Translations under genes and position numbers: made by a program
Shown here: piece after piece, positions 15,362-22,500 of the stretch
How positions within the stretch are numbered: position 1 is the first letter of the stretch
Layout: each line of letters begins with the position of its first letter
Notes under the pieces: generated by a model
The model's database searches: none
What the model was told of the DNA's origin: nothing
What the model saw: only the letters and a program-made list of their open reading frames with translations
Assembly (NCBI GenBank): GCA_015207155.1
Contig: JADEXK010000053.1
Location: forward strand, 1 to 42,785
DNA length: 42,785 bases
Source of the DNA: Nostocales cyanobacterium LEGE 11386
GTDB taxonomy: Bacteria > Cyanobacteriota > Cyanobacteriia > Cyanobacteriales > Nostocaceae
Direction of reading: 5' to 3'

Positions 15362-16408
15362 GTGCAATCGCCGAATAGTTCAGAAAAAGATGGTTTACCA
15401 CCAATAAAACTGATCCCACTGGAAAATGACAATACGGCATCTGCTAGTAATTCTACAAAACTGAGTAACACGTCGAGAAGAATAACAGCACCAACTGATA
15501 TTCGCTTTGTCAAAGTACTGGAGTTTTTACGCAGCAACAACCTGGCTCCCAACAGCCGCAAGCTATACGAAAGGGAACTAAAGCGGTTTTTAACATGGAC
15601 ACAACTGCACTATCATGAGTTGCGTCCGCGCCACTTAGGTTTATACAAGGAATATTTACGCGACGAAGTAAAGACTGATTCAGGAAAACCACTGTCAAAA
15701 AGTAGTATCAATGCGGGGATTGCGGCACTCAAAAGCTTTTTCAAATGGATGTGCTATACGTATCCAGATATAATCGCTACTAATCCCACATTGGGGATAA
15801 AGCTAGAAAAAGTGCCACTGCCACCAGCCCAAAGTTTAACAGATGAAAAGATGGAACGGGTGTGGTCAGCTTTAGAATTGTTGGGAGAAACTAAACAACG
15901 AGATACGGCACTGGTTCATATTCTCAGTCACGGACTGCGGGCCGGGGAAGTTGTACAGTTAAATGTGGGTTCGTTCGATGGCAAGCTGCTGTTTTTACCA
16001 GATACCAAAACCGATGAACCGCGCTTAGTGCCATTGCGAAAGGAAAGCAGAGAAGTGGTGGCAGAATACTTGCGATCGCGGCAAGAACTAGGTGAAGAAC
16101 TCAACAGTCTCTCCCCATTAATGATTTCACATCATGCTTCATACAAGGGAGAACGCCTCAGTTATCACGGGATTTACTTTGCGGTGGAGAAAATAGGGGA
16201 ATTAGCAGACATTGAAGACTTGCATCCCCATCAATTTCGCCATACTTACGCTACAGAGTTGTTGCTGTTAGGTGTCGATCCCAGTCATGCGCGGAAGTTG
16301 ACGGGACATCAAAGTGAGAAAGCGTTTCGGCGGTATACACTCCGCAGTGAACAAGAAGCGGCGATCACTGCTTACTATCGTGCAATTGGCGAGGAAGAAT
16401 CGGAGTAA
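15362..16408 (+). CDS. Tyrosine recombinase/integrase (XerC/D-like)
   Basis: I prefer GTG 15362 because GGGGAG lies 7 bases upstream; GTG 15332 in the same frame would overlap the previous gene by 8 bases. The product is 348 residues. The N-terminal SAM-like core-binding domain (VLEFLRSNNLAPNSRKLYER, about 45-140) precedes the catalytic domain. Catalytic residues are visible: R193 (HGLRAGE), H290-x-x-R293 (HQFRHTYA), H316 (LTGHQ) and Y325 (RRYTL). The enzyme would cut and rejoin DNA through a phosphotyrosine, for integration, excision or dimer resolution. No attachment site was found. It lies in an operon between the nucleotidyltransferase-like gene and the Cys-rich gene. Confidence 0.9.
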   Translation: MQSPNSSEKDGLPPIKLIPLENDNTASASNSTKLSNTSRRITAPTDIRFVKVLEFLRSNNLAPNSRKLYERELKRFLTWTQLHYHELRPRHLGLYKEYLRDEVKTDSGKPLSKSSINAGIAALKSFFKWMCYTYPDIIATNPTLGIKLEKVPLPPAQSLTDEKMERVWSALELLGETKQRDTALVHILSHGLRAGEVVQLNVGSFDGKLLFLPDTKTDEPRLVPLRKESREVVAEYLRSRQELGEELNSLSPLMISHHASYKGERLSYHGIYFAVEKIGELADIEDLHPHQFRHTYATELLLLGVDPSHARKLTGHQSEKAFRRYTLRSEQEAAITAYYRAIGEEESE

Positions 16409-16411
16409 CCC

Positions 16412-16879
16412 ATGCCCAAGCCACTTGATCCGAAGTGCCAACTGTGTGCTAAGTTACCGACATCTAAGGCTAAAGTACTGCATGGGACAGAAGGTGATGG
16501 CTGCTGGAATCCAAAGGTTTGCCACAATCGCCGTTCGTTCTACCGTAATCGCAGCAAAAATGATTCGGGACAAATTGAGGCAATCGCAGTTGAACCACCA
16601 GCAACATATTTTGCAGTGCTGTATTTATATAAAGAACCAGGGGATAAGCCATTACACGCCTTGGGTGCAGAACTATGGTTGGGGCAAAAACCAGTCTGCC
16701 GCCTGGAGCCAATTCACTGCTTTGGGCTAACGGCAGGGAAGATACGCGCCTATACAGATAAGGTGTTGCAGGCGTTTGCCAAAGAATATGGTGTCTCGCT
16801 GTATCAATATAAGGATATGTTCGAGATTAGCCCATCTCACTGCCCAGTGCGCCCTTGTCCATTACATCCTGAATTATGA
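16412..16879 (+). CDS. Cys-rich protein, probable zinc-binding, unknown
   Basis: This 155-residue protein starts at ATG 16412, with GGAG 8-12 bases upstream overlapping the recombinase 3' end. The N-terminus carries C9-x-x-C12, C31 and C37, a plausible zinc site, followed by an RRSFYRNRS basic stretch. The middle (YFAVLYLYKEPG, HALGAELWLGQKPV) is beta-rich, and the C-terminus has HCPVRPCPLHPEL. I believe homologues sit beside integrases in cyanobacterial genomes, but that is memory, not a search. The position directly after the integrase suggests an accessory role such as DNA binding. It overlaps the next gene by 4 bases. Confidence 0.65.
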   Translation: MPKPLDPKCQLCAKLPTSKAKVLHGTEGDGCWNPKVCHNRRSFYRNRSKNDSGQIEAIAVEPPATYFAVLYLYKEPGDKPLHALGAELWLGQKPVCRLEPIHCFGLTAGKIRAYTDKVLQAFAKEYGVSLYQYKDMFEISPSHCPVRPCPLHPEL

Positions 16880-17571
16880 CCAGCTATCGCCAATTAACAA
16901 TTTGGGATATCTTGGATGAGATGTCAGAAGCTCCAGTGACATCTTCACTTACCCCAGTGTGGGAATTTTTGGATGCCGAGTTAGAAAGTTTACCTGTAGA
17001 AGCACGGTTATCAACCGCAGCACTGGCTTTTACTCAAATTGCAGAGATTCTTAAATTTCGTGCTGAATCAGTTTTGCAAGATGTACGTGATCAAAATCAT
17101 CCTGAAGGGCCTGTAATCAGTACTGATATGTTCGCGGGATTAGTGCGGACAACAATGCAGTTAGATTTGGATGATTTAATAGAACCAGCAATGCCGCAGA
17201 CTTTTAAGCCACATGGACCACATCACTTTTCTCATATAGGTGAATCAAATGATTCAGTAGTAGCCCCAGTGGAGAAAGAGAAAGTTTTGGCAATGGTGGA
17301 AGAAGTAACGAGTTTAGAGGATGTTCGGAATTTGGCCAGTGATGAAGATGTAGAAAGATGGCAAAGTGCGATCGCTGTTTATTTAGTCAATGTCAAAGGC
17401 GAAATTTCAGTGGCGAAACTGCAACGGGTTTTGAAAATGCCAATGGTAGAGGTATGGTTGGGGTTATTGCTGGGCGGGTTTCAATTGGAGCAACGTGGTG
17501 AGTTCTACAATAGCCAGGATATCTGGCTATTGGGAAATTCTGCGGAACATTTTATCCACTCAAGCCAGTAG
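16876..17571 (+). CDS. Conserved hypothetical protein, integrase operon
   Basis: This soluble 231-residue acidic protein starts at ATG 16876, which overlaps the stop of the Cys-rich gene (ATGA), so the two are translationally coupled. It appears mostly alpha-helical: VWEFLDAELESLP, IAEILKFRAESVLQDVRDQ, and EKEKVLAMVEEVTSLEDVRN. The C-terminal third (VNVKGEISVAKLQRVLKMP, then VWLGLLLGGFQLEQRGEFYN) has the look of a winged-helix-like unit. No family is recognised. It converges tail-to-tail with the parR-like gene, only 9 bp apart. Confidence 0.6.
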   Translation: MTSYRQLTIWDILDEMSEAPVTSSLTPVWEFLDAELESLPVEARLSTAALAFTQIAEILKFRAESVLQDVRDQNHPEGPVISTDMFAGLVRTTMQLDLDDLIEPAMPQTFKPHGPHHFSHIGESNDSVVAPVEKEKVLAMVEEVTSLEDVRNLASDEDVERWQSAIAVYLVNVKGEISVAKLQRVLKMPMVEVWLGLLLGGFQLEQRGEFYNSQDIWLLGNSAEHFIHSSQ

Positions 17572-17580
17572 TGTGAAATA

Positions 17581-17889
17581 CTACAAATCAAAGTCAAGGG
17601 TAAATGTTTGATTGTCAAACTCTTGCGGTTTTTCGGATGTAGATGAAGTCTGCTGGTCTTGTTTGTTCTGCTCAGTAGTAATTGGTGTAAAAGCTGGTGT
17701 ATGTGTGACTTGTGAGACTAATTGTTGTATGGGAAATGCACCTTTTTTGAAAGCGAAATAGCAATCAATGATAAAGTAGAGTGTTTCCAAGTAACTTTTA
17801 TCTAATTGTTGTGATTCAGCAAATATACGTTCACGGTAGCTATCTTTAATCCGAACTTTTTCCGGGGCTAAGTCTTGTTTATCTGCCAT
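17581..17889 (-). CDS. ParR-like ribbon-helix-helix adaptor
   Basis: This small 102-residue protein follows parM by 5 bp on the same strand. Residues about 10-45 (KVRIKDSYRERIFAESQQL, SYLETLYFIIDCYF) fit one beta strand plus two helices, the ribbon-helix-helix fold of plasmid ParR adaptors. The C-terminal half is polar and probably disordered (Q/T/S-rich), ending in an acidic-aromatic tail (FTLDFDL). In R1-type plasmids the ParR C-terminus contacts the ParM filament, and the tail here would suit that. ParR proteins are short and diverge quickly, so the identification rests on fold pattern and gene context. Confidence 0.6.
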   Translation of the reverse strand: MADKQDLAPEKVRIKDSYRERIFAESQQLDKSYLETLYFIIDCYFAFKKGAFPIQQLVSQVTHTPAFTPITTEQNKQDQQTSSTSEKPQEFDNQTFTLDFDL

Positions 17890-17894
17890 TGTGA

Positions 17895-18854
17895 TTACCT
17901 ACCAACTGTGCTTGTGGAATTTTTCTTCATAATGGCTTTTGCCATTTCAAGAAGTCCAAAGGCATTAGCTTCTACCGGATTGTCGAGAATTTTGAAACCG
18001 TTCTTCTCCAATAGTTTCTTGAAGCCAGGTAACAGACAGCCGCCACCAATCGCCCAAATTTCATCTCCTTGATGTTTGGCATCGAGTGTCAGGTTGACTG
18101 GTTTTTTTAAATATTTTTCATACCAGTCCTTCAAACAAGTGCTGTAGACATCTTTAATATCGATATCACGGCTGTATTTGGTATGTCCCATTTCCAGACA
18201 AAAGCGAATCTTGGAAGGGTCGCCGATTTTACCACCATTGAGGTGTTTCATTTTTTGGGAAATGTCATCGATGAGAACTTCAACACCTGCGGGATAGGGA
18301 GTGTGAACTTCTCGCTTTCCCTGATTATAACGAGAATACAGAGTCGTACCATTGCCAAAGTCTAGAACGGTTAATTTTGGGGGAAGTGACTGCCCAAACA
18401 ATGCACCCATTCCTTCTGGTACTACTTTGAGGACTTCTAGTGTGACATCTGATTTTTTGCCAGCAAGCACAGGTTGATATTCTCCGTTGAGTGTTTGTGT
18501 TAAGTTTTCTGCTAGACCGACATCATGTAAGCTGACAACTATCTTTAAATGCCAAGCTTTACGATGTGGCAGATGTGCCAATGCGCCCAACAAAGTCAGT
18601 AGCGCATTCTTAACTTTGTTTTCATTGTGATCAATGTTGCGGTCAAAATGATAACCTGTGCGGAAAGCAGATTCACCAACGGTGTAAGCACTACCATTTA
18701 AAATTACCCTTCCTGGGACATCTTCCATTTCGGCAGTGGAAATATAGCTGGGGACACGAACAACGTCAAAACCATCAACTAAAAGTTTGAGGCTGCCATA
18801 ACCGTTATCAAAGCCAGCTGAAAAAATTTTTTGCAAAGCGTGAATGTTGGACAT
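17895..18854 (-). CDS. parM: Actin-like plasmid segregation ATPase (ParM/StbA type)
   Basis: The start is probably ATG at 18854 (MSNIHALQKIFSAGFDNGYG), giving 319 residues; an upstream ATG at 18905 would add 17 residues that cross the repeat array. Actin-superfamily motifs are in order: phosphate 1 (SAGFDNGYGSLKL), phosphate 2 (VLDFGNGTTLYS) and the adenosine motif (AIGGGCLLPGF). ParM forms dynamic ATP-driven filaments that push plasmid copies apart when bound through ParR to the centromere. The adjacent small gene is the likely adaptor and the repeats upstream are the likely centromere. Expression is probably autoregulated by adaptor binding to those repeats. Confidence 0.85.
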   Translation of the reverse strand: MSNIHALQKIFSAGFDNGYGSLKLLVDGFDVVRVPSYISTAEMEDVPGRVILNGSAYTVGESAFRTGYHFDRNIDHNENKVKNALLTLLGALAHLPHRKAWHLKIVVSLHDVGLAENLTQTLNGEYQPVLAGKKSDVTLEVLKVVPEGMGALFGQSLPPKLTVLDFGNGTTLYSRYNQGKREVHTPYPAGVEVLIDDISQKMKHLNGGKIGDPSKIRFCLEMGHTKYSRDIDIKDVYSTCLKDWYEKYLKKPVNLTLDAKHQGDEIWAIGGGCLLPGFKKLLEKNGFKILDNPVEANAFGLLEMAKAIMKKNSTSTVGR

Positions 18855-18855
18855 G

Positions 18856-18991
18856 GGGGTCAATAGGGGTATAAAGATGTCACTTGGTAAAAATACCCTA
18901 AGCATTACCTATATATACCCTATATAGGGGTTAAGTAATCATCAAATTTCTCAATTATTTTTGGGATATATATGACCCCTATGTATACCCC
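18856..18991. promoter_or_regulatory. Repeat array upstream of parM (candidate parC/operator)
   Basis: Short related motifs of the form ACCCCTAT/ATAGGGGT recur in both orientations: GGGGT 18856-18860, ATAGGGGTATA 18863-18873, TACCCTA 18894-18900, the perfect palindrome CCCTATATAGGG 18918-18929, GACCCCTAT 18974-18982 and TATACCCC 18984-18991. The array covers the likely parM promoter and start. This is how ParR-bound centromeres of parMRC systems are placed. The identification as parC is inference. Confidence 0.55.
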
Positions 18992-19259
18992 ACGGTAAAT
19001 TAGTGAAACTTTTATTTATGACCGTGACAAAAAATGGTCAACTTTTTTGAATCCTTAGATTAAAAAAAAGAAGAAAAATAATTTTGAATTAATTCTGGGT
19101 GTAAGCATCCTTGATATCTTGTTTTCGTTTGTAGAACTTGGCGTTAGCCATAGTATCTCGTAACGATTTTCTGGCAATCTTAAACACAATTTTTCTCTCT
19201 GAAATCCCTCTTGATGTTGGGTTTCATATATTTTTCAGGCACGACTAACTAGTTAATTC
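18992..19259. other. Gap between parB 3' end and the parM repeat array
   Basis: AT-rich sequence with no supported gene. On the minus strand a frame of about 60 codons without a start codon (containing LPENRYEILWLTP) and a short ATG frame MANAKFYKRKQDIKDAY are open, but neither has a ribosome site or known family. Confidence 0.35.
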
Positions 19260-20423
19260 CTAAATATCTATTATGCTGTTAATTTCGTCTAGCTTTTTTT
19301 GCAGAGCCTGACGGATTTCTTCAAGTTGAGTATGCTGAATTCCTTTAACCTCAATGGAATCTATGGTTTTAATTGTTTTAACGAACTTTCTATTTTGGTT
19401 TGCTGAAGTTTTAGAAGATTTATGCTGGTTTAGTGTTTCTTTTACTAATGCTTTTGTTTGGCTTAAAGAAAGTTTTTCCTGAATAACTCTCTGAGTTAAG
19501 TGAATTCTAATTTTTAGGGTTCGAGCTTCATCAATATTAAGTTGCTCGGCAGATAGTTTATTCAGTTCCCTGGCTTTACTACCTTCTAGCCCCTCTTCCC
19601 GAATAGCTGTTTTTAGATCCTTTGATAGTTTGAGCAGAGGAAAAATGTTGGTATCAATAGAAGTAGGATTAAGTTGTAGTGCTAAGATTACGTCAAAAAT
19701 TTTCTTTTCTTCAGAACTTTTGAAACCAGCTGATTCTATCCACTGTTTTTGAACTTCCTTGGAGGCTAGTCGAATCTCGGCAAGCTCCAAATTTTTATGG
19801 TTACGCTCCAATCGACTCATAGCTGCGTTAAGGAGGCGTGGTATAAAAATTTTGTGTTTTTCCAAGTCTGGATGGTCGTAGATGATTTGTTGAATTAAAG
19901 ACTCTGCTAAATCAAGAGCGTTTAAATCTTCTCTGTGTAAAGTCGTAGATAATGCTTTTCGGTGAAGTTCTTGTTCATCTGCTTCAATTCCAGTAACAAT
20001 GAACACAGCCTTTAACGTCTTCCATGCCAGTTTGCTTGCTGCTCGCCATCGCCTTTCTCCATCAAACAATAAGTATCTACCACTAGATAAAGGTATCAGA
20101 AGAACTGGAGTGTGTTGTCCTTGTGTTTTCAGGATTTCTACCATTCCCTGAATACTGGCTTTGCTGAAAGATCGTCGAGGTTGGTGGGGATTGCGGTCAA
20201 TTAGATTAATTGCAATTTCTTCAATTCCTTGCTTGTTAGCTAATTCCAAAACTAACTCTTGAATACGTCCTTCCAGAGCAATTTTTTCCTCACTGCTGCT
20301 CTTTGCGGTTCGGAGTCGGTTAATTTCTGCTTCCAGATCCTCAATTCTTTGATTTAAATGGTGGATCTTTTGTGATTGTCCTGCGCTTGCAAATACGTTA
20401 GAAATATCTGGTTTTGGCATCAT
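19260..20423 (-). CDS. parB: ParB/RepB/Spo0J-type partition protein
   Basis: This 387-residue protein starts at ATG 20423 in an ATGA overlap with parA, so the two are translationally coupled. Residues about 18-65 form a coiled coil (HLNQRIEDLEAEINRL), an unusual N-terminal addition. The ParB/Srx-like CTPase domain follows: NPHQPRR (78-84), GERRWRAA (122-129, the C/GERRxRA box) and STTLHREDLNALDLAESL. A helix-turn-helix region comes after it. The C-terminus (QLEEIRQALQKKLDEI) would dimerise. ParB binds parS sites, spreads as a CTP clamp and stimulates ParA. Two 18-bp palindromes upstream of parA are candidate binding sites. Confidence 0.9.
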   Translation of the reverse strand: MMPKPDISNVFASAGQSQKIHHLNQRIEDLEAEINRLRTAKSSSEEKIALEGRIQELVLELANKQGIEEIAINLIDRNPHQPRRSFSKASIQGMVEILKTQGQHTPVLLIPLSSGRYLLFDGERRWRAASKLAWKTLKAVFIVTGIEADEQELHRKALSTTLHREDLNALDLAESLIQQIIYDHPDLEKHKIFIPRLLNAAMSRLERNHKNLELAEIRLASKEVQKQWIESAGFKSSEEKKIFDVILALQLNPTSIDTNIFPLLKLSKDLKTAIREEGLEGSKARELNKLSAEQLNIDEARTLKIRIHLTQRVIQEKLSLSQTKALVKETLNQHKSSKTSANQNRKFVKTIKTIDSIEVKGIQHTQLEEIRQALQKKLDEINSIIDI

Positions 20424-21247
20424 TCCTGACTCATTAGCTCGATAATCTTGGCAACGATAGGGTCAAAATCTTTAACGGCTTCACAACTAGGTGCAAACAG
20501 ATGAATTGGAAGCCCTACGCCACTAGCATTAATAAATTGGTTTGATTCTCGGATTGGTGGGAAGCACGAAATTCCAAGTTCCCGTAATTGTAGAGGAATT
20601 TCTTCGCCAATATTTCGATGAGCAGCTACTTTCTTCAAATTTACCTGTGATGGTACAAATCCTAAGATTTTAGGCTCTGGTCGTAGTCGCAACTCGACGA
20701 TTTTGTCGTAAAACCAATTAATCAACCCTGCAGAGCCGTATAAAGCTTTATATTCTAATTGCATTACTACCAATATATCAGTGGCAGCTGCTAAAGCTAC
20801 CAAACCCATAGGCTCCAGTCCACCTGGGTTATCAAAAATAATGATGTCAGATTCTAGTGGATAATCTTCCAAACGATCTTGAAGCAGGTAGTACTTTCTA
20901 GAATGAGAGTAAACTTTGTGAATGCTTTCCTCTAATGGGGCACCACCTAAAATGACGTTAACATTATTGACTTGGTTATTCCAAATTGGAAATAAAGGAT
21001 AATTTCCATTAAAGTCATCTCTGAGAATAACTGCTAAGGTTTTTTCAGGAGGTGGATCTTCAATTTTTGAAAAAGCTCCAGTGAAAATTTTAAGGGAACC
21101 TAGTGGATCAAGTTCGATAACTGTAACAGAATAACCCTTCTTTCCTAAGATGTATGCCAAATGAGTTACTAAGGTAGTTTTTCCAGTTCCACCAGCATTG
21201 GATTTAACATCTAATCTTATTTTTCTTTTAACTGCTTTCTTTTTCAT
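20420..21247 (-). CDS. parA: ParA-type partition ATPase
   Basis: I chose ATG at 21247 (MKKKAVKRKIRLDVKSNAGG) because GGAG precedes it at good distance; another in-frame ATG 8 codons upstream is poorer. The product is 275 residues. The deviant Walker A motif is K15-SNAGGTGKTT, with the signature lysine. ELDPLGS resembles the A' motif, and SDIIIFDNPGG the Walker B. It would form ATP-dependent dimers on the nucleoid and position plasmid copies with ParB. The N-terminus lacks the long DNA-binding helix-turn-helix extension of type Ia ParA, so repression of the operon may depend on ParB binding at the upstream palindromes. Confidence 0.9.
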   Translation of the reverse strand: MKKKAVKRKIRLDVKSNAGGTGKTTLVTHLAYILGKKGYSVTVIELDPLGSLKIFTGAFSKIEDPPPEKTLAVILRDDFNGNYPLFPIWNNQVNNVNVILGGAPLEESIHKVYSHSRKYYLLQDRLEDYPLESDIIIFDNPGGLEPMGLVALAAATDILVVMQLEYKALYGSAGLINWFYDKIVELRLRPEPKILGFVPSQVNLKKVAAHRNIGEEIPLQLRELGISCFPPIRESNQFINASGVGLPIHLFAPSCEAVKDFDPIVAKIIELMSQE

Positions 21248-21319
21248 CAGAATCTCCGAAATAGGCCCCATCCTCGTGCAGCAGGTGGGAGTTATTGCAA
21301 GTTAGAGGCTTATGGATTG

Positions 21320-21373
21320 TGGAGTAACGTTACTTCACTTGTTCGCTCTTTTAAATGGAGTAACGTTACTCCA
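21320..21373. promoter_or_regulatory. Two 18-bp palindromes (candidate parS/operator)
   Basis: TGGAGTAACGTTACTCCA at 21356-21373 is a perfect palindrome. TGGAGTAACGTTACTTCA at 21320-21337 differs by one base. Their starts are 36 bp apart. They lie about 75-125 bp upstream of parA, in the divergent region between parA and the plus-strand gene at 21514. Size, symmetry and location suit ParB-binding parS sites that could also regulate both directions. Confidence 0.65.
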
Positions 21374-21467
21374 TTCTCTAGGTGATAATTTGTTCGTTCT
21401 AAATTTTAGAAAAACGTTGTCCTAAATATTAAGCGATCTGTACAAACTCATCAATGATCAGTGAAAC

Positions 21468-21495
21468 TATTTGAGTAAAAATATTTGAGTAAAAA
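21468..21495. repeat. 14-bp tandem duplication upstream of 21514
   Basis: The unit TATTTGAGTAAAAA occurs twice in direct tandem (21468-21481 and 21482-21495), and a third partial AT-rich copy follows. It ends about 18 bp before ATG 21514, in the leader. It is probably slippage, although it could carry a -10-like element. Confidence 0.6.
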
Positions 21496-21513
21496 TATTT
21501 TTTAGAAGGATTT

Positions 21514-21900
21514 ATGAAATCTACTGAGCGAATGCCCAATCCACCCCAACAAGAGCCGCAGCAAATAACCAAGCGCCAGAAAAAATTAGATTCACCACAA
21601 ACCAATCCGCACACATTTGGCTTTCAGCCTGAAGAACCAGAGTTACCGCCAGAGCGTTGCCAGCACATCAAGTTTTTAGATTGTGATAAATCTGTAGGGC
21701 GAATTTTGTTCGAGTGTTATCACTGCCAGCAAGGAATATTGAGCGAATTCACGGGTGAACCTGTGATTAGAGAATACAAGGGTCGCCCGTCAGTAATTCA
21801 GGTAAAAATCAAGTGCCCTACCTGTGAGCAAACCGCAATTAGACTGAATACGGGGGAAGTGCTTTCGACAACAGCGATTCCTTCTCCGTGGCAGCAATGA
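21514..21900 (+). CDS. Zinc-ribbon protein, unknown
   Basis: This 128-residue protein starts at ATG 21514, with AGAAGGA upstream. The N-terminal 50 residues are polar and Pro/Gln-rich. The C-terminal half carries C68-x-x-C71 (FECYHCQQG) and C101-x-x-C104 (KCPTCEQT), a four-cysteine zinc ribbon with beta strands between the pairs. Such ribbons bind nucleic acids or protein partners. It is divergent from parA, and its promoter overlaps the palindrome region, so ParB could control it. The lipoprotein gene follows after 26 bp. Confidence 0.65.
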   Translation: MKSTERMPNPPQQEPQQITKRQKKLDSPQTNPHTFGFQPEEPELPPERCQHIKFLDCDKSVGRILFECYHCQQGILSEFTGEPVIREYKGRPSVIQVKIKCPTCEQTAIRLNTGEVLSTTAIPSPWQQ

Positions 21901-21926
21901 TTGGTGAGAGATATTAACTTAAGATA

Positions 21927-22451
21927 ATGCAAAAGCTGAGATTTTTACCCTCTTTAATGACTGCACTAACAGCGCTTACACTTTCCAGTTGCAGCAATAT
22001 AATTACTGAACAGTATGAAGCCACAGCACTCACCACTTATGCTTGGCAAGTGGAATATGCTAACAATCTGACAAATGAGCGATCACCACGTGTGGAAACC
22101 TTTGCTACGGCTTCCGCATTGAATCGAAATGGATTGAAACCACCAGGAGCAGTAATTGGTCCAGATGACCGGGGGCTATGGTGGCCAACTTTGCCTCCGC
22201 GACCAAGTGTGGATGAGGTGGAAGGACGCAAAAGACTTCGAGAAGAGGTAGGCAAACCCGAATTGCAGAAAACTGTGAAATACCAAATGAGCTATGGGGT
22301 GGGCGAGCAAAAGAGAACGCTATCCACCAACCATGAAGTTTATCGACAGGTGGTAAAAGCGTACCCGTCAAAGACTCCTTTACAATTGACTTTGGGTGTG
22401 AACGATAATTCGGTAGAGAAAGCCCAAAGAGTTGACAGCATCAATAAGTAG
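21927..22451 (+). CDS. Putative lipoprotein, unknown
   Basis: This 174-residue protein has a lipoprotein signal peptide (LMTALTALTLSSC, Cys22). The mature part is polar, with WPTLPPRPSVDEVEGRKRLR and YQMSYGVGEQKRTL, and no transmembrane segment. It would be lipid-anchored on the periplasmic side. On conjugative plasmids a small outer-membrane lipoprotein of the VirB7/TraV kind is expected, and none is seen within the T4SS cluster, so this gene is a candidate by context only. It is larger than VirB7 and shows no sequence feature that proves the role. Confidence 0.6.
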   Translation: MQKLRFLPSLMTALTALTLSSCSNIITEQYEATALTTYAWQVEYANNLTNERSPRVETFATASALNRNGLKPPGAVIGPDDRGLWWPTLPPRPSVDEVEGRKRLREEVGKPELQKTVKYQMSYGVGEQKRTLSTNHEVYRQVVKAYPSKTPLQLTLGVNDNSVEKAQRVDSINK

Positions 22452-22500
22452 ATTTGTACCAGTAGCATTAAGCCATCGCGTTTACCTAGTTTCCATCCGA

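Noticed and set aside
15362..16408. Tyrosine recombinase as a telomere resolvase for the terminal inverted repeats
   Set aside because: Its motifs and length are those of an ordinary XerC/D-like integrase, and no extended palindromic resolution site is visible at the ends beyond a 6-bp stem.
18992..19259. Minus-strand frame of about 60 codons between parB and parM
   Set aside because: No start codon or ribosome binding site, and no recognisable family.
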